Positions 6,030 through 12,749 of a DNA stretch of 14,496 nt are shown one piece after another. A model generated the notes under the pieces. That model saw only the letters and a program-made list of their open reading frames with translations. It was not told where the DNA came from and made no database searches. The position numbers and the translations under genes were made by a program. Origin of the DNA: an uncultured Dyadobacter sp. (GTDB taxonomy: Bacteria; Bacteroidota; Bacteroidia; Cytophagales; Spirosomataceae); NCBI GenBank assembly GCA_937880795.1, contig CALGRQ010000453.1:1-14496 (forward strand). Reading direction: 5' to 3'. Numbering within the stretch: the stretch's first letter is position 1; each line of letters starts with the position of its first letter.

Positions 6030-7343
6030 TCAGATAGCAACACTCTCTGTTCTACCTTTTACGCGTCCCGATTTCATCAAACCTTCGTATCTGCGCATTA
6101 ACAAATGGCTTTCAACTTGCTGTAACGTATCTAACACAACCCCAACCATAATGAGTAGAGAAGTACCCCCAAAGAAGTGAGCAAAGTCGCTTGAAATACC
6201 TAGCAAACTAGCAAATGCCGGCAAAATTGCTACAAGCGCCAACATAAGCGCGCCTGGGAAAGTGATACGATCCAAAATGGAACTAATATATTCTGAAGTT
6301 TGCTGACCTGGCTTGATACCCGGTATAAAACCACCACCTCTTTTCATATCATCAGCAATTTGCTGTGGATTCACAGAAATTGCAGTGTAGAAGAAAGTAA
6401 AGACGATAATTAAAAATGCAAACAACAAATTATACTGCCATGTTGTATAATTCGCAAAAATAGTTGCTACATTACTAGCAAAATCGCTCTTTTCAGCGAA
6501 ATACGATGCTCCTAGTGAAGGAATAAACATCAACGCCTGAGCAAAGATAATTGGCATAACACCAGCAGCATTTAACTTTAAAGGTAAATACTGACGCTGT
6601 CCACCCATCACCCGGTTACCTACCACTTGCTTAGCATATTGTATAGGTATCCTTCTTACTGCTTGGGTAAGCATTACAGCTCCCATGATCACAAAATACA
6701 ATGCTACAATTTCAAGCACAAACAATAATATAGATCCGCTACCACGCGATACGAATTCTTTATAGATCGCACCAGGGAAACGAGATACAATACCAATCAT
6801 AATGAGCATTGAAATACCATTTCCAATCCCTTTATCCGTAATGCGTTCACCTAACCACATACAGAACATTGTTCCAGCAGTAAGTACGAAAACCGAAGAA
6901 ATTGAAAACATAGCTCTTGGAACCAACAAAGCCTCATCTGGTACAGTAGTATTCAGATAGGCTGTTCCTTGAACCAAAGTAACTATAATCGTAAGTACTC
7001 TTGTAATCTGATTTAATTTCTTACGACCAGACTCCCCTTCCTTCTGCATCTTTTGAAAATACGGCAAAGCCATCGTCAAAAGCTGAATTGCGATCGATGC
7101 AGAAATATAAGGCATGATCCCTAATGCAAAAATGGAAGCTTTACTAAAAGCTCCCCCTAAAAATGTATCCAACAAGCCCAAAAGGCCTTGTGTGGATACA
7201 TTCATTTGATCAGGCTCAACTCCTGGCAAAGCTACATAAGACCCTAAACGGAATATTGTTATAAACAAAAGAGTGTTGAGAATACGTGTTCTCAACTCCT
7301 CTATTGAAAATATATGCTTTATCGTCTCAAAAAATCGTTTCAT
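6030..7343 (-). CDS. secY: Protein translocase channel subunit SecY
   Basis: SecY forms the membrane channel through which SecA and the ribosome send exported and membrane proteins. Its 437 residues show ten hydrophobic segments, at roughly 19-38, 66-93, 111-130, 147-167, 174-192, 203-226, 259-277, 305-323, 361-382 and 388-406. The plug region falls near 50-65. Family motifs are GIMPYISASIAIQLL (75-89) and GERITDKGIGNGISM (165-179). A basic cytosolic loop (RRIPIQYAKQ, 230-239) sits between segments 6 and 7, and the conserved ISVNPQQIADDMKRGGGFIPG lies at about 322-342. It is in its standard place after rplO. Confidence 0.99.
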   Translation of the reverse strand: MKRFFETIKHIFSIEELRTRILNTLLFITIFRLGSYVALPGVEPDQMNVSTQGLLGLLDTFLGGAFSKASIFALGIMPYISASIAIQLLTMALPYFQKMQKEGESGRKKLNQITRVLTIIVTLVQGTAYLNTTVPDEALLVPRAMFSISSVFVLTAGTMFCMWLGERITDKGIGNGISMLIMIGIVSRFPGAIYKEFVSRGSGSILLFVLEIVALYFVIMGAVMLTQAVRRIPIQYAKQVVGNRVMGGQRQYLPLKLNAAGVMPIIFAQALMFIPSLGASYFAEKSDFASNVATIFANYTTWQYNLLFAFLIIVFTFFYTAISVNPQQIADDMKRGGGFIPGIKPGQQTSEYISSILDRITFPGALMLALVAILPAFASLLGISSDFAHFFGGTSLLIMVGVVLDTLQQVESHLLMRRYEGLMKSGRVKGRTESVAI

Positions 7344-7405
7344 GTTATGGGCTTACAATAGCTATCCGATAGTAAACATTAAATGTCCTAACCGAACAAC
7401 AAAAG

Positions 7406-7852
7406 TTATAACTTAACTGCTTTACCTCCAGCTTTCTCTATCGATTCAATAGCCGATGAAGAAAACCCATGCGCCTGAACCTCTACTGAAGCCGAGATAG
7501 CTCCACGGTTAAGGATTTTAACAAGATCTTTCTTTGAACAAAGTCCGTTCTCGCGAATCAAATCCAATGTAATAACAGATGCACTGGTTTTTTCCGCTAG
7601 TGCCTGGATAGCATCCAAGTTAAGCGCTTTGTATTCTACGCGATTGATGTTGTTAAACCCAAATTTAGGCAAACGTCTTTGAAGCGGCATCTGGCCCCCT
7701 TCAAAACCAGCCTTACGGCTGTATCCTGAACGAGATTGAGCTCCTTTATGTCCACGTGCAGAAGTTCCTCCTTTACCGGATCCCTGACCACGTCCAACTC
7801 GCTTTCCGACTTTAACGGAGCCAGCAGCCGGTTTTAATGAACTAAGATTCAT
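7406..7852 (-). CDS. rplO: Large-subunit protein uL15
   Basis: L15 is a late-assembling large-subunit protein with a long Gly- and Arg-rich extension buried in 23S rRNA. I use the ATG at 7850-7852, giving 148 residues beginning MNLSSLKPAAGSVKVGKRVG, the usual family start. An upstream in-frame ATG at 7877-7879 would add nine residues (MKKFNIYDS) but would lie within rpmD. The basic segment GRGQGSGKGGTSARGHKGAQ lies at 20-39, and the C-terminal signature HGFSSSAIESIEKAGG is present. The chosen start leaves 13 bases after the rpmD stop. Confidence 0.97.
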   Translation of the reverse strand: MNLSSLKPAAGSVKVGKRVGRGQGSGKGGTSARGHKGAQSRSGYSRKAGFEGGQMPLQRRLPKFGFNNINRVEYKALNLDAIQALAEKTSASVITLDLIRENGLCSKKDLVKILNRGAISASVEVQAHGFSSSAIESIEKAGGKAVKL

Positions 7853-7865
7853 ACTATCGTATATA

Positions 7866-8045
7866 TTAAATTTCTTCAACTTTGACCAAATGGCTTACCT
7901 TACGGATCATACCCGCAATAGCTTCGCTATTTTCTTTCTCAACCGATCTGTTCAGCTTGCCAAGACCTAACGCTTTAATCGTTAGTTTTTGCTTTTCCGG
8001 ACGATCAATTGTACTCTTAACTTGTGTAATACGTACTTTTGACAT
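7866..8045 (-). CDS. rpmD: Large-subunit protein uL30
   Basis: L30 is a small protein on the large subunit near the 5S rRNA side. The minus strand encodes 59 residues beginning MSKVRITQVKSTIDRPEKQK, with the family core TIKALGLGKLNRSVEKENSE (22-41) and a C-terminal GMIRKVSHLVKVEEI. The length equals that of E. coli L30. It sits between rpsE and rplO, exactly where the spc operon places rpmD. No Shine-Dalgarno sequence precedes it. Confidence 0.97.
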   Translation of the reverse strand: MSKVRITQVKSTIDRPEKQKLTIKALGLGKLNRSVEKENSEAIAGMIRKVSHLVKVEEI

Positions 8046-8078
8046 GATTACTATCAGATAGAGGACTTTCCCGAAGGA

Positions 8079-8594
8079 TTATCCGTTAAAAACTTTATCC
8101 AGTTTAACACCACGCTGGAACGCAACCTGATGTGGAGCTCTCATTTTTAAAAGCGCATCGATTGTCGCTTTGATTACGTTGTGAGGATTTGAAGATCCTT
8201 TAGACTTAGCCAAAACGTCTTTGATACCAGCACTTTCCAAAACAGCACGCATTGGTCCACCAGCAAGAACACCTGTACCAGGTGCAGCAGGCTTAATCAA
8301 AACGAAACCACCGCTGAACTTACCTTCCATTTCGTGAGGAACAGTATGCTTCAACATAGGAACCTGAATCAGGTTTTTCTTTGCGTCATCAATTCCTTTT
8401 GCAATGGCATCAGTTACTTCATTGGCTTTACCAAGTCCGTGACCTACTACTCCATTTCCGTCACCTACTACTACGATGGCAGAAAAGCTGAAACGACGAC
8501 CACCCTTTACTACTTTTGCAACCCGATTAATCGCTACAACGCGTTCTTTCAGATCCGATTCGTTAACCTTAGAAGGTTTTGTATTTGTAGACAT
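8079..8594 (-). CDS. rpsE: Small-subunit protein uS5
   Basis: S5 lies near the mRNA entry channel, affects decoding accuracy and, in E. coli, carries the spectinomycin-resistance loop. It has 171 residues. The N-terminal double-stranded RNA-binding-like domain spans about 15-78 (ERVVAINRVAKVVKGGRRFS, then GLGKANEV at 53-60). The C-terminal domain (about 96-160) carries GTGVLAGGPMRAVLESAGIK. The Lys30-Gly31-Gly32 stretch corresponds to the spectinomycin-contact loop and looks unaltered. It is 14 bases after rplR. Confidence 0.99.
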   Translation of the reverse strand: MSTNTKPSKVNESDLKERVVAINRVAKVVKGGRRFSFSAIVVVGDGNGVVGHGLGKANEVTDAIAKGIDDAKKNLIQVPMLKHTVPHEMEGKFSGGFVLIKPAAPGTGVLAGGPMRAVLESAGIKDVLAKSKGSSNPHNVIKATIDALLKMRAPHQVAFQRGVKLDKVFNG

Positions 8595-8608
8595 AGTCTT
8601 TGTTATTC

Positions 8609-8962
8609 TTAGAATTTCAGGCCACCCTCACGAGCTCCTTCGGCCAATGCTTTAACTTTACCGTGGTACAAATACCCGTTACGGTCAAAAACAACCGCCA
8701 GAATACCTGCTTCCTGTGCCTTTTCAGCTATTTTTTTACCAACTTGAGTAGCAGTCTCGATGTTTGTATTTTCTTTTCTGCCTCCCAGGTCTACGGACGA
8801 TGCACTCACTAGAGTAACACCTTTAATATCGTCTATAATCTGAGCATAAATACTAGTGTTTGAACGGAAAACCGATAACCTCGGACGCTCAGCACTACCT
8901 TTCACTTTCTTACGAATGTGGTATTTAAGTCGTTGTCTTCTATCTACTTTTGCGGTAGCCAT
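8609..8962 (-). CDS. rplR: Large-subunit protein uL18
   Basis: L18 binds 5S rRNA together with L5 and L25-type proteins and brings it to the central protuberance. The 117 residues match E. coli L18. The basic N-terminus (KVDRRQRLKYHIRKKVKG, 5-22) is followed by RPRLSVFRSNTSIYAQIIDD (26-45), and the conserved end is VFDRNGYLYHGKVKALAEGAREGGLKF-like. It lies between rplF and rpsE in the normal spc order, 46 bases after rplF. Confidence 0.99.
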   Translation of the reverse strand: MATAKVDRRQRLKYHIRKKVKGSAERPRLSVFRSNTSIYAQIIDDIKGVTLVSASSVDLGGRKENTNIETATQVGKKIAEKAQEAGILAVVFDRNGYLYHGKVKALAEGAREGGLKF

Positions 8963-9008
8963 TTTTAATCTTATCTAACTGTTTATAACATTATCCTGTG
9001 GCTACGCA

Positions 9009-9566
9009 CTACTTTTTAGAAGCAGACTTACCAGCTTTACGACGAACGATTTCGCCAACAAAACGGATACCTTTACCTTTGTAAGGCTCTACTTTACGTA
9101 ATGACTTAATCTTAGCAGCAACAGAACCGATCAATTCTTTATCAATTCCTTCCAAAATTACTTTTGGATTCTGACCTTTCTCAGAAGTCGTCGTCAATTT
9201 AATCTCAGCAGGAATCGCCATGAAAATATTGTGAGAGTATCCAAGTTGCAACTCTAACACATTGTTAGCAGCTGACGCCTTGTAACCTACCCCAATAATT
9301 TCTAACTCCTTCTTATAACCAGCATCAACACCAACGACCATATTATTGATCAATGAACGGTATAATCCGTGTAATGCTTTGTGACGCTTCTGTTCAGTTG
9401 GGCGCTTCACTTTCAACTCACTCCCTTCAACCTCGACTGTAATGTCGCTATCTACCGCTTGAGTAAGTGTTCCTTTCGGTCCTTTTACCGATACTACATT
9501 GTCATCTGCTACTGAAACAGAGACACCAGCTGGTAAAACAATTATTTTATTTCCTATACGTGACAT
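9009..9566 (-). CDS. rplF: Large-subunit protein uL6
   Basis: L6 binds helix 97 of 23S rRNA near the factor-binding centre. It has 185 residues in two similar L6 repeats (about 11-82 and 90-165). The start MSRIGNKIIVLPAGVSVSV is typical, the middle has ELEIIGVGYKASAANNVLEL (87-106), and the family signature PYKGKGIR is at 161-168. It ends in a short basic tail (RRKAGKSASKK). It lies between rpsH and rplR, 21 bases after rpsH. Confidence 0.99.
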   Translation of the reverse strand: MSRIGNKIIVLPAGVSVSVADDNVVSVKGPKGTLTQAVDSDITVEVEGSELKVKRPTEQKRHKALHGLYRSLINNMVVGVDAGYKKELEIIGVGYKASAANNVLELQLGYSHNIFMAIPAEIKLTTTSEKGQNPKVILEGIDKELIGSVAAKIKSLRKVEPYKGKGIRFVGEIVRRKAGKSASKK

Positions 9567-9587
9567 TTCCTGAATAACTTTAAAATA

Positions 9588-9986
9588 TTAATACACGAAA
9601 CATAACACTTCTCCACCCACATTCAGCGTCTTAGCTTCTTTATCTGTCATAACCCCTTTCGAAGTTGAGATAATTACTGTTCCTAATCCACCCAAAACAC
9701 GCGGAAGCGTTGATGAACCTGAATATTTACGTAGTCCAGGCTTACTAACTCTCTCCAATTTTACAATTGCAGATTGCTTTGTCACAGGATTGTATTTCAA
9801 GGCTATCTTGATTGTTCCCTGAGGCCCGATTTCGTCAAATTTATAACTCTGAATGTACCCTTTATCAAAAAGTACTTTGGTTATTTCTTTCTTTATGTTG
9901 GACGCAGGTATCTCTACGACTCTATGCTTCGCCTTAATTGCGTTTCTGAGTCTGGTTAGATAATCTGCTATTGGATCCGTTAACAT
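9588..9986 (-). CDS. rpsH: Small-subunit protein uS8
   Basis: S8 is a primary 16S rRNA binder in the central domain; in E. coli it represses the spc operon. It has 132 residues, normal for the family. It begins MLTDPIADYLTRLRNAIKAK, and the C-terminal RNA-binding part includes RVSKPGLRKY and the signature GTVIISTSKGVMTDKEA. The 78-base gap before it, longer than most here, holds a promoter-like sequence and a short hairpin, so rpsH could be the first gene of an extra internal transcript. Confidence 0.99.
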   Translation of the reverse strand: MLTDPIADYLTRLRNAIKAKHRVVEIPASNIKKEITKVLFDKGYIQSYKFDEIGPQGTIKIALKYNPVTKQSAIVKLERVSKPGLRKYSGSSTLPRVLGGLGTVIISTSKGVMTDKEAKTLNVGGEVLCFVY

Positions 9987-10005
9987 CTTTTATGCCTGGT
10001 TTTGT

Positions 10006-10028
10006 ACACCCCTTTTAAACGGGAGTGC
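10006..10028 (-). other. Short hairpin upstream of rpsH
   Basis: Minus-strand RNA GCACUCC (10022-10028) can pair with GGGGUGU (10006-10012) in seven pairs, two of them G-U, around a nine-base loop. It lies 19 bases before the rpsH ATG and begins at the last base of the promoter-like box. It would therefore form fully only in read-through RNA and not in RNA started from that promoter. Confidence 0.35.
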
Positions 10029-10058
10029 AAAGTTAAGTAATTGAAATCAGAATTGAAA
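10028..10058 (-). promoter_or_regulatory. Candidate internal promoter before rpsH
   Basis: The minus strand reads TAACTTTG (10028-10035), a full match to the Bacteroidota -7 consensus TAnnTTTG. Nineteen bases upstream lies TTTC (10055-10058), one base off the -33 box TTTG and at the right spacing. The predicted start is near 10020, giving an rpsH leader of about 35 bases. It is the only such box I see in the gaps between ribosomal genes here. Confidence 0.5.
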
Positions 10059-10064
10059 GTATTC

Positions 10065-10334
10065 TTACCAACTTGATTTAGTAACGCCCGGAATTTTACC
10101 ATCTGAGGCCATATCCCGGAACAATACTCTTGAAATTCCGAATTTCCGCATATATCCACGAGGTCTTCCTGTTATTTTGCAACGATTGTGCAGACGTACA
10201 GGTGAAGAGTTACGAGGTAATTTGTCTAGACCAACCCAATCCTCAGCAGCTTTTAATGATTTACGCTTTTCAGCATAACGAGCTACTAATGCTTGTCTTT
10301 TTCTTTCCCGTGCTTTTACTGATTCTTTTGCCAT
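10065..10334 (-). CDS. rpsN: Small-subunit protein uS14, zinc-free form
   Basis: S14 is a late-assembly protein of the small-subunit head. The 89 residues are the long form, like E. coli S14 (about 100), not the 61-residue zinc form. The start is MAKESVKARERKRQALVARY, and the conserved end contains SSPVRLHNRCKITGRPRGYM (43-62) and the GISRVLFRDMASDGKIPGVTKSSW-type tail. The paired CxxC motifs of the zinc form are absent; one Cys (52) remains. It is 27 bases after rplE. Confidence 0.99.
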   Translation of the reverse strand: MAKESVKARERKRQALVARYAEKRKSLKAAEDWVGLDKLPRNSSPVRLHNRCKITGRPRGYMRKFGISRVLFRDMASDGKIPGVTKSSW

Positions 10335-10361
10335 TGTCGGTAAATATCTTACTCTTAAGAA

Positions 10362-10922
10362 TTATCCTTGTTTGTTCGCTTTTGTGAAAGGCATTCCGAG
10401 TGCTTTCAACAATTCATAACTTTCTTCGTCAGAATTAGTTGAAGTTACAAACGTAATATCCATACCTGTAATTTTGTTTACCTTTTCGATACTAATTTCA
10501 GGGAAGATAATTTGCTCTTTTACACCGAAAGTGTAATTTCCGCGTCCGTCAAAACCTTTGTCACTGATACCGTGGAAGTCACGTACACGTGGCATTGCAA
10601 TTGAAGTAAGACGGTCTAAGAATTCAAACATACGATCTCCACGAAGCGTAACCTTCGCGCCAATCGGCATGTTTTCACGTAGCTTAAAGTTAGAAACAGC
10701 TTTCTTAGAAACAGTAGCAACCGCTTTCTGTCCGGTAATTAAACCAAGCTCTTCTACACCTACATCAACCAATTTCTTGTCAGCAACAGCTGCACCAATC
10801 CCTTTGTTGATAACAATCTTAGTCAATCGCGGAACTTGCATAATTGACTTAAACTGAAACTTTTCTTTCAGTTGCGAAACGATTTCGCTTTCGTACTTTG
10901 CTTTTAATCTTGGCTGTGCCAT
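10362..10922 (-). CDS. rplE: Large-subunit protein uL5
   Basis: L5 binds 5S rRNA and forms part of the central protuberance, contacting the P-site tRNA and bridging to S13. It has 186 residues, close to the E. coli 179. The family signature is at LTKIVINKGIGAAVADKK (33-50), followed by LITGQKAVATVSKKAVSNFK (61-80) and DFHGISDKGFDGRGNYTFGV (115-134). It begins after a 77-base gap that starts with a terminator-like hairpin, so its expression may depend on read-through. Confidence 0.99.
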   Translation of the reverse strand: MAQPRLKAKYESEIVSQLKEKFQFKSIMQVPRLTKIVINKGIGAAVADKKLVDVGVEELGLITGQKAVATVSKKAVSNFKLRENMPIGAKVTLRGDRMFEFLDRLTSIAMPRVRDFHGISDKGFDGRGNYTFGVKEQIIFPEISIEKVNKITGMDITFVTSTNSDEESYELLKALGMPFTKANKQG

Positions 10923-10984
10923 TTGTTTTAAATAGTTATTATGGATTGCCGACCCATCTGCTTATTTATAGTCGTTCTACTGTT

Positions 10985-11022
10985 AAAAAACTCGTAACCT
11001 TATAAAAGGTTACCAGTTTTTT
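10985..11022 (-). terminator. Terminator-like hairpin overlapping the rplX stop codon
   Basis: Two 17-base arms (10985-11001 and 11006-11022) pair with a single mismatch around a four-base loop. On the minus strand the stem is AAAAAACTGGTAACCTT against AAGGTTACGAGTTTTTT, so it ends in six U. The 5' arm contains the last rplX codons, and the stop codon straddles the loop. It has the form of an intrinsic terminator within a gene cluster expected to be co-transcribed. I see no TAnnTTTG box between it and rplE. Confidence 0.7.
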
Positions 11023-11341
11023 TAGAGTAACGTTGTAATTTTCCTTTGTCATCTGCTTTGCGACCGGTACGGGTTGGCTGCCCGCTTTTAGGATCTACAA
11101 CCATTAGGTTACTAATGTGAATAGTTCCTTCCAGTTTTTCAATGCTTCCCTGAGGATTCTGTGCATTAGGCTTAACATGCTTAGTGATCATGTTAACACC
11201 TTCCACAGTAGCTCTTGATTTTTCTACAAGCACTTTTTTAATCACGCCTGTTTCACCTTTTGCGTTACCAGAAATCACCTTAACAGTGTCTCCTTTACGA
11301 ATGTGTAATTTTGCAGGTGCTTTTTTATTTTTACTTTCCAT
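11000..11341 (-). CDS. rplX: Large-subunit protein uL24
   Basis: L24 is an early large-subunit assembly protein beside the exit tunnel. It has 113 residues, close to the E. coli 104. A KOW motif lies at about 14-40 (IRKGDTVKVISGNAKGETGV), followed by EGVNMITKHVKPN (47-59) and GSIEKLEGTIHISNLMVVDP (65-84). The basic C-terminus (KLQRYSKKTGNLL) is encoded by the 5' arm of a terminator-like hairpin. A second small stem precedes the gene. Confidence 0.98.
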   Translation of the reverse strand: MESKNKKAPAKLHIRKGDTVKVISGNAKGETGVIKKVLVEKSRATVEGVNMITKHVKPNAQNPQGSIEKLEGTIHISNLMVVDPKSGQPTRTGRKADDKGKLQRYSKKTGNLL

Positions 11342-11346
11342 TTGAG

Positions 11347-11374
11347 GTATTCTCTTATCGGTTCAAAGAAATAC
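11347..11374 (-). other. Hairpin in the rplN-rplX gap
   Basis: Minus-strand RNA GUAUUUCUU (11366-11374) pairs with AAGA-G-AAUAC (11347-11356) in nine pairs with one bulged G and a nine-base loop, ending five bases before the rplX ATG. No U-run follows. It could hinder ribosome access to rplX, or be chance in AT-rich DNA. Confidence 0.35.
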
Positions 11375-11389
11375 TTTACTCCTGATTTT

Positions 11390-11758
11390 TTACAACACTT
11401 CAGGTGCCAGTGATACGATCTTCATAAATTGCTTTTCACGCAATTCCCTTGCAACAGGTCCGAAGATACGAGATCCGCGTGGTTCATCATTGTTGTTCAA
11501 TAAAACCGCAGCGTTATCTTCAAAACGAATGTATGTACCATCTTTGCGACGTACTTCCTTCTTAGTCCGTACTACAACGGCTTTTGAAACCGTTCCCTTT
11601 TTCATATTGCTCGAAGAAAGAGCAGATTTTACTGTTACGACGATCTTATCGCCTACTGAGGCATAGCGTTTGCCAGTTCCGCCAAGTACTCTAATTACGA
11701 GTACTTCCTTCGCTCCACTGTTGTCTGCTACCGACAGTCTTGATTCTTGCTGTACCAT
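11390..11758 (-). CDS. rplN: Large-subunit protein uL14
   Basis: L14 forms intersubunit bridges B5 and B8 and is the docking site for the silencing factor RsfS. Its 122 residues match E. coli L14 (123). The start MVQQESRLSVADNSGAKEVL is canonical, the family signature region lies around SNMKKGTVSKAVVVRTKKEV (50-69), and FEDNAAVLLNNNDEPRGSRI (79-98) precedes FGPVARELREK. It follows rpsQ by three bases. In E. coli it opens a separate spc operon, but here the tight spacing implies continuous transcription from the S10 part. Confidence 0.99.
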   Translation of the reverse strand: MVQQESRLSVADNSGAKEVLVIRVLGGTGKRYASVGDKIVVTVKSALSSSNMKKGTVSKAVVVRTKKEVRRKDGTYIRFEDNAAVLLNNNDEPRGSRIFGPVARELREKQFMKIVSLAPEVL

Positions 11759-11761
11759 TTG

Positions 11762-12025
11762 TTACTTAGCTTTTTCAAGGATTTCTACTAATCTCCAACG
11801 CTTGTTTTTACTAAGCGGACGAGTTTCCATTACACGGATGGTATCTCCAATACCAACTTGGTTTGTTTCGTCATGCACCATCAATTTGGTAGTTTTAGAC
11901 ATAAACTTACCATATTTCTCGTGCTTAACTTTACGTTCCACAGTGATCACACAGGATTTCTCCATTTTGTTGCTCACTACTTTACCAATTCTTTCTTTAC
12001 GTAAATTTCTTTCTGTTGCCTCCAT
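11762..12025 (-). CDS. rpsQ: Small-subunit protein uS17
   Basis: S17 is a primary 16S rRNA binder of the lower body. Its 87 residues (E. coli 84) form an OB-fold: LRKERIGKVVSNKMEKSCVI (8-27), KYGKFMSKTTKLMVHDE, then the signature GIGDTIRVMETRPLSKNKRW (58-77). It lies between rpmC and rplN in the usual order. The gap to rplN is only three bases, which suggests translational coupling. Confidence 0.99.
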   Translation of the reverse strand: MEATERNLRKERIGKVVSNKMEKSCVITVERKVKHEKYGKFMSKTTKLMVHDETNQVGIGDTIRVMETRPLSKNKRWRLVEILEKAK

Positions 12026-12040
12026 AATTTCTAAGCTGAT

Positions 12041-12235
12041 TTACTGTTGGTTGTTTTTAGCCGACAGCTCTGTTAAAAGTTTAGCTACTTCCTTACGTGA
12101 GGCGCGAATACGCAAAGGGTTCTCAATTGGAGAAATAGCGTGAGCAAATTTCAACCGTAGTAAGCGCTCTCTCTCTTGGGCGATCTGCTCTTTAAGCTGA
12201 TCCTGCGACAGATCCTTTATTTCTTTACTAGTCAT
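12041..12235 (-). CDS. rpmC: Large-subunit protein uL29
   Basis: L29 sits next to L23 at the tunnel exit, where trigger factor and the signal recognition particle dock. The 64 residues are a two-helix hairpin of normal length: MTSKEIKDLSQDQLKEQIAQ at the start, RLLRLKFAHAISPIENPLRI in the middle and KEVAKLLTELSAKNNQQ at the end. It lies between rplP and rpsQ, 42 bases after the former and 15 before the latter. Confidence 0.98.
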   Translation of the reverse strand: MTSKEIKDLSQDQLKEQIAQERERLLRLKFAHAISPIENPLRIRASRKEVAKLLTELSAKNNQQ

Positions 12236-12277
12236 TGCTTTTAATAATTAGCGTTCTTAATACTTTCGGGGTTAGTC

Positions 12278-12703
12278 CTATTCCTGATAATCCCGACGTA
12301 CCACGAACTTGGTTTTAATTGGCAACTTTTGTGCAGCCAAACGCAATGCTTCGTTTGCTGTTTCCAGCGCAACTCCTGTTGCTTCGAAGATGATTGTTCC
12401 CGGCTTAACTGGTGCTACCCAATACTCAGGAGCTCCTTTTCCCTTACCCATACGAACCTCTGCAGGTTTTTTGGTAATAGGCTTATCTGGAAAAACACGA
12501 ATCCAAACCTGGCCTTCACGTTTCATTGCACGTGTTACTGAAATACGGGCTGCTTCAATTTGACGTGCAGTCAGCCAGCCTGGTTCTAATGCTTTAATTG
12601 CAAAAGATCCGAAAGCGATTTCATGTCCACGAGTAGCCAGACCGTTGTATGAACCCTTTCCCTTTTGTTGCTTGCGAAATTTTGTTCTTTTCGGCTGTAA
12701 CAT
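12278..12703 (-). CDS. rplP: Large-subunit protein uL16
   Basis: L16 contacts the A-site tRNA elbow and organises the peptidyl-transferase region. It has 141 residues (E. coli 136). It begins MLQPKRTKFRKQQKGKGSYN and has the signature regions LTARQIEAARISVTRAMKR (44-62) and RVFPDKPITKKPAEVRMGKG (69-88). Arg84 corresponds to E. coli Arg81, the residue hydroxylated there. It lies between rpsC and rpmC. Confidence 0.99.
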   Translation of the reverse strand: MLQPKRTKFRKQQKGKGSYNGLATRGHEIAFGSFAIKALEPGWLTARQIEAARISVTRAMKREGQVWIRVFPDKPITKKPAEVRMGKGKGAPEYWVAPVKPGTIIFEATGVALETANEALRLAAQKLPIKTKFVVRRDYQE

Positions 12704-12749
12704 GATTCTAATCTATTTGAACCGATTGTTAAGATCGGAAAATGTCGAA

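Noticed and set aside
7853..7879. Earlier ATG adding nine residues to rplO
   Set aside because: It would overlap the rpmD end by 14 bases and add residues not found in L15. The family start MNLSSLKP begins at the ATG at 7850-7852.
7361..8060. Similar CTATC/GATAG short inverted pieces near 7361-7371 and 8051-8059
   Set aside because: They are five-base arms with almost no loop in AT-rich gaps, with no wider similarity. Chance is sufficient.
11670..12143. Plus-strand open frame of 157 codons
   Set aside because: It lies antisense to rplN, rpsQ and rpmC, all complete and clearly recognised. Its product has no recognisable domain and looks like a reverse-strand shadow.
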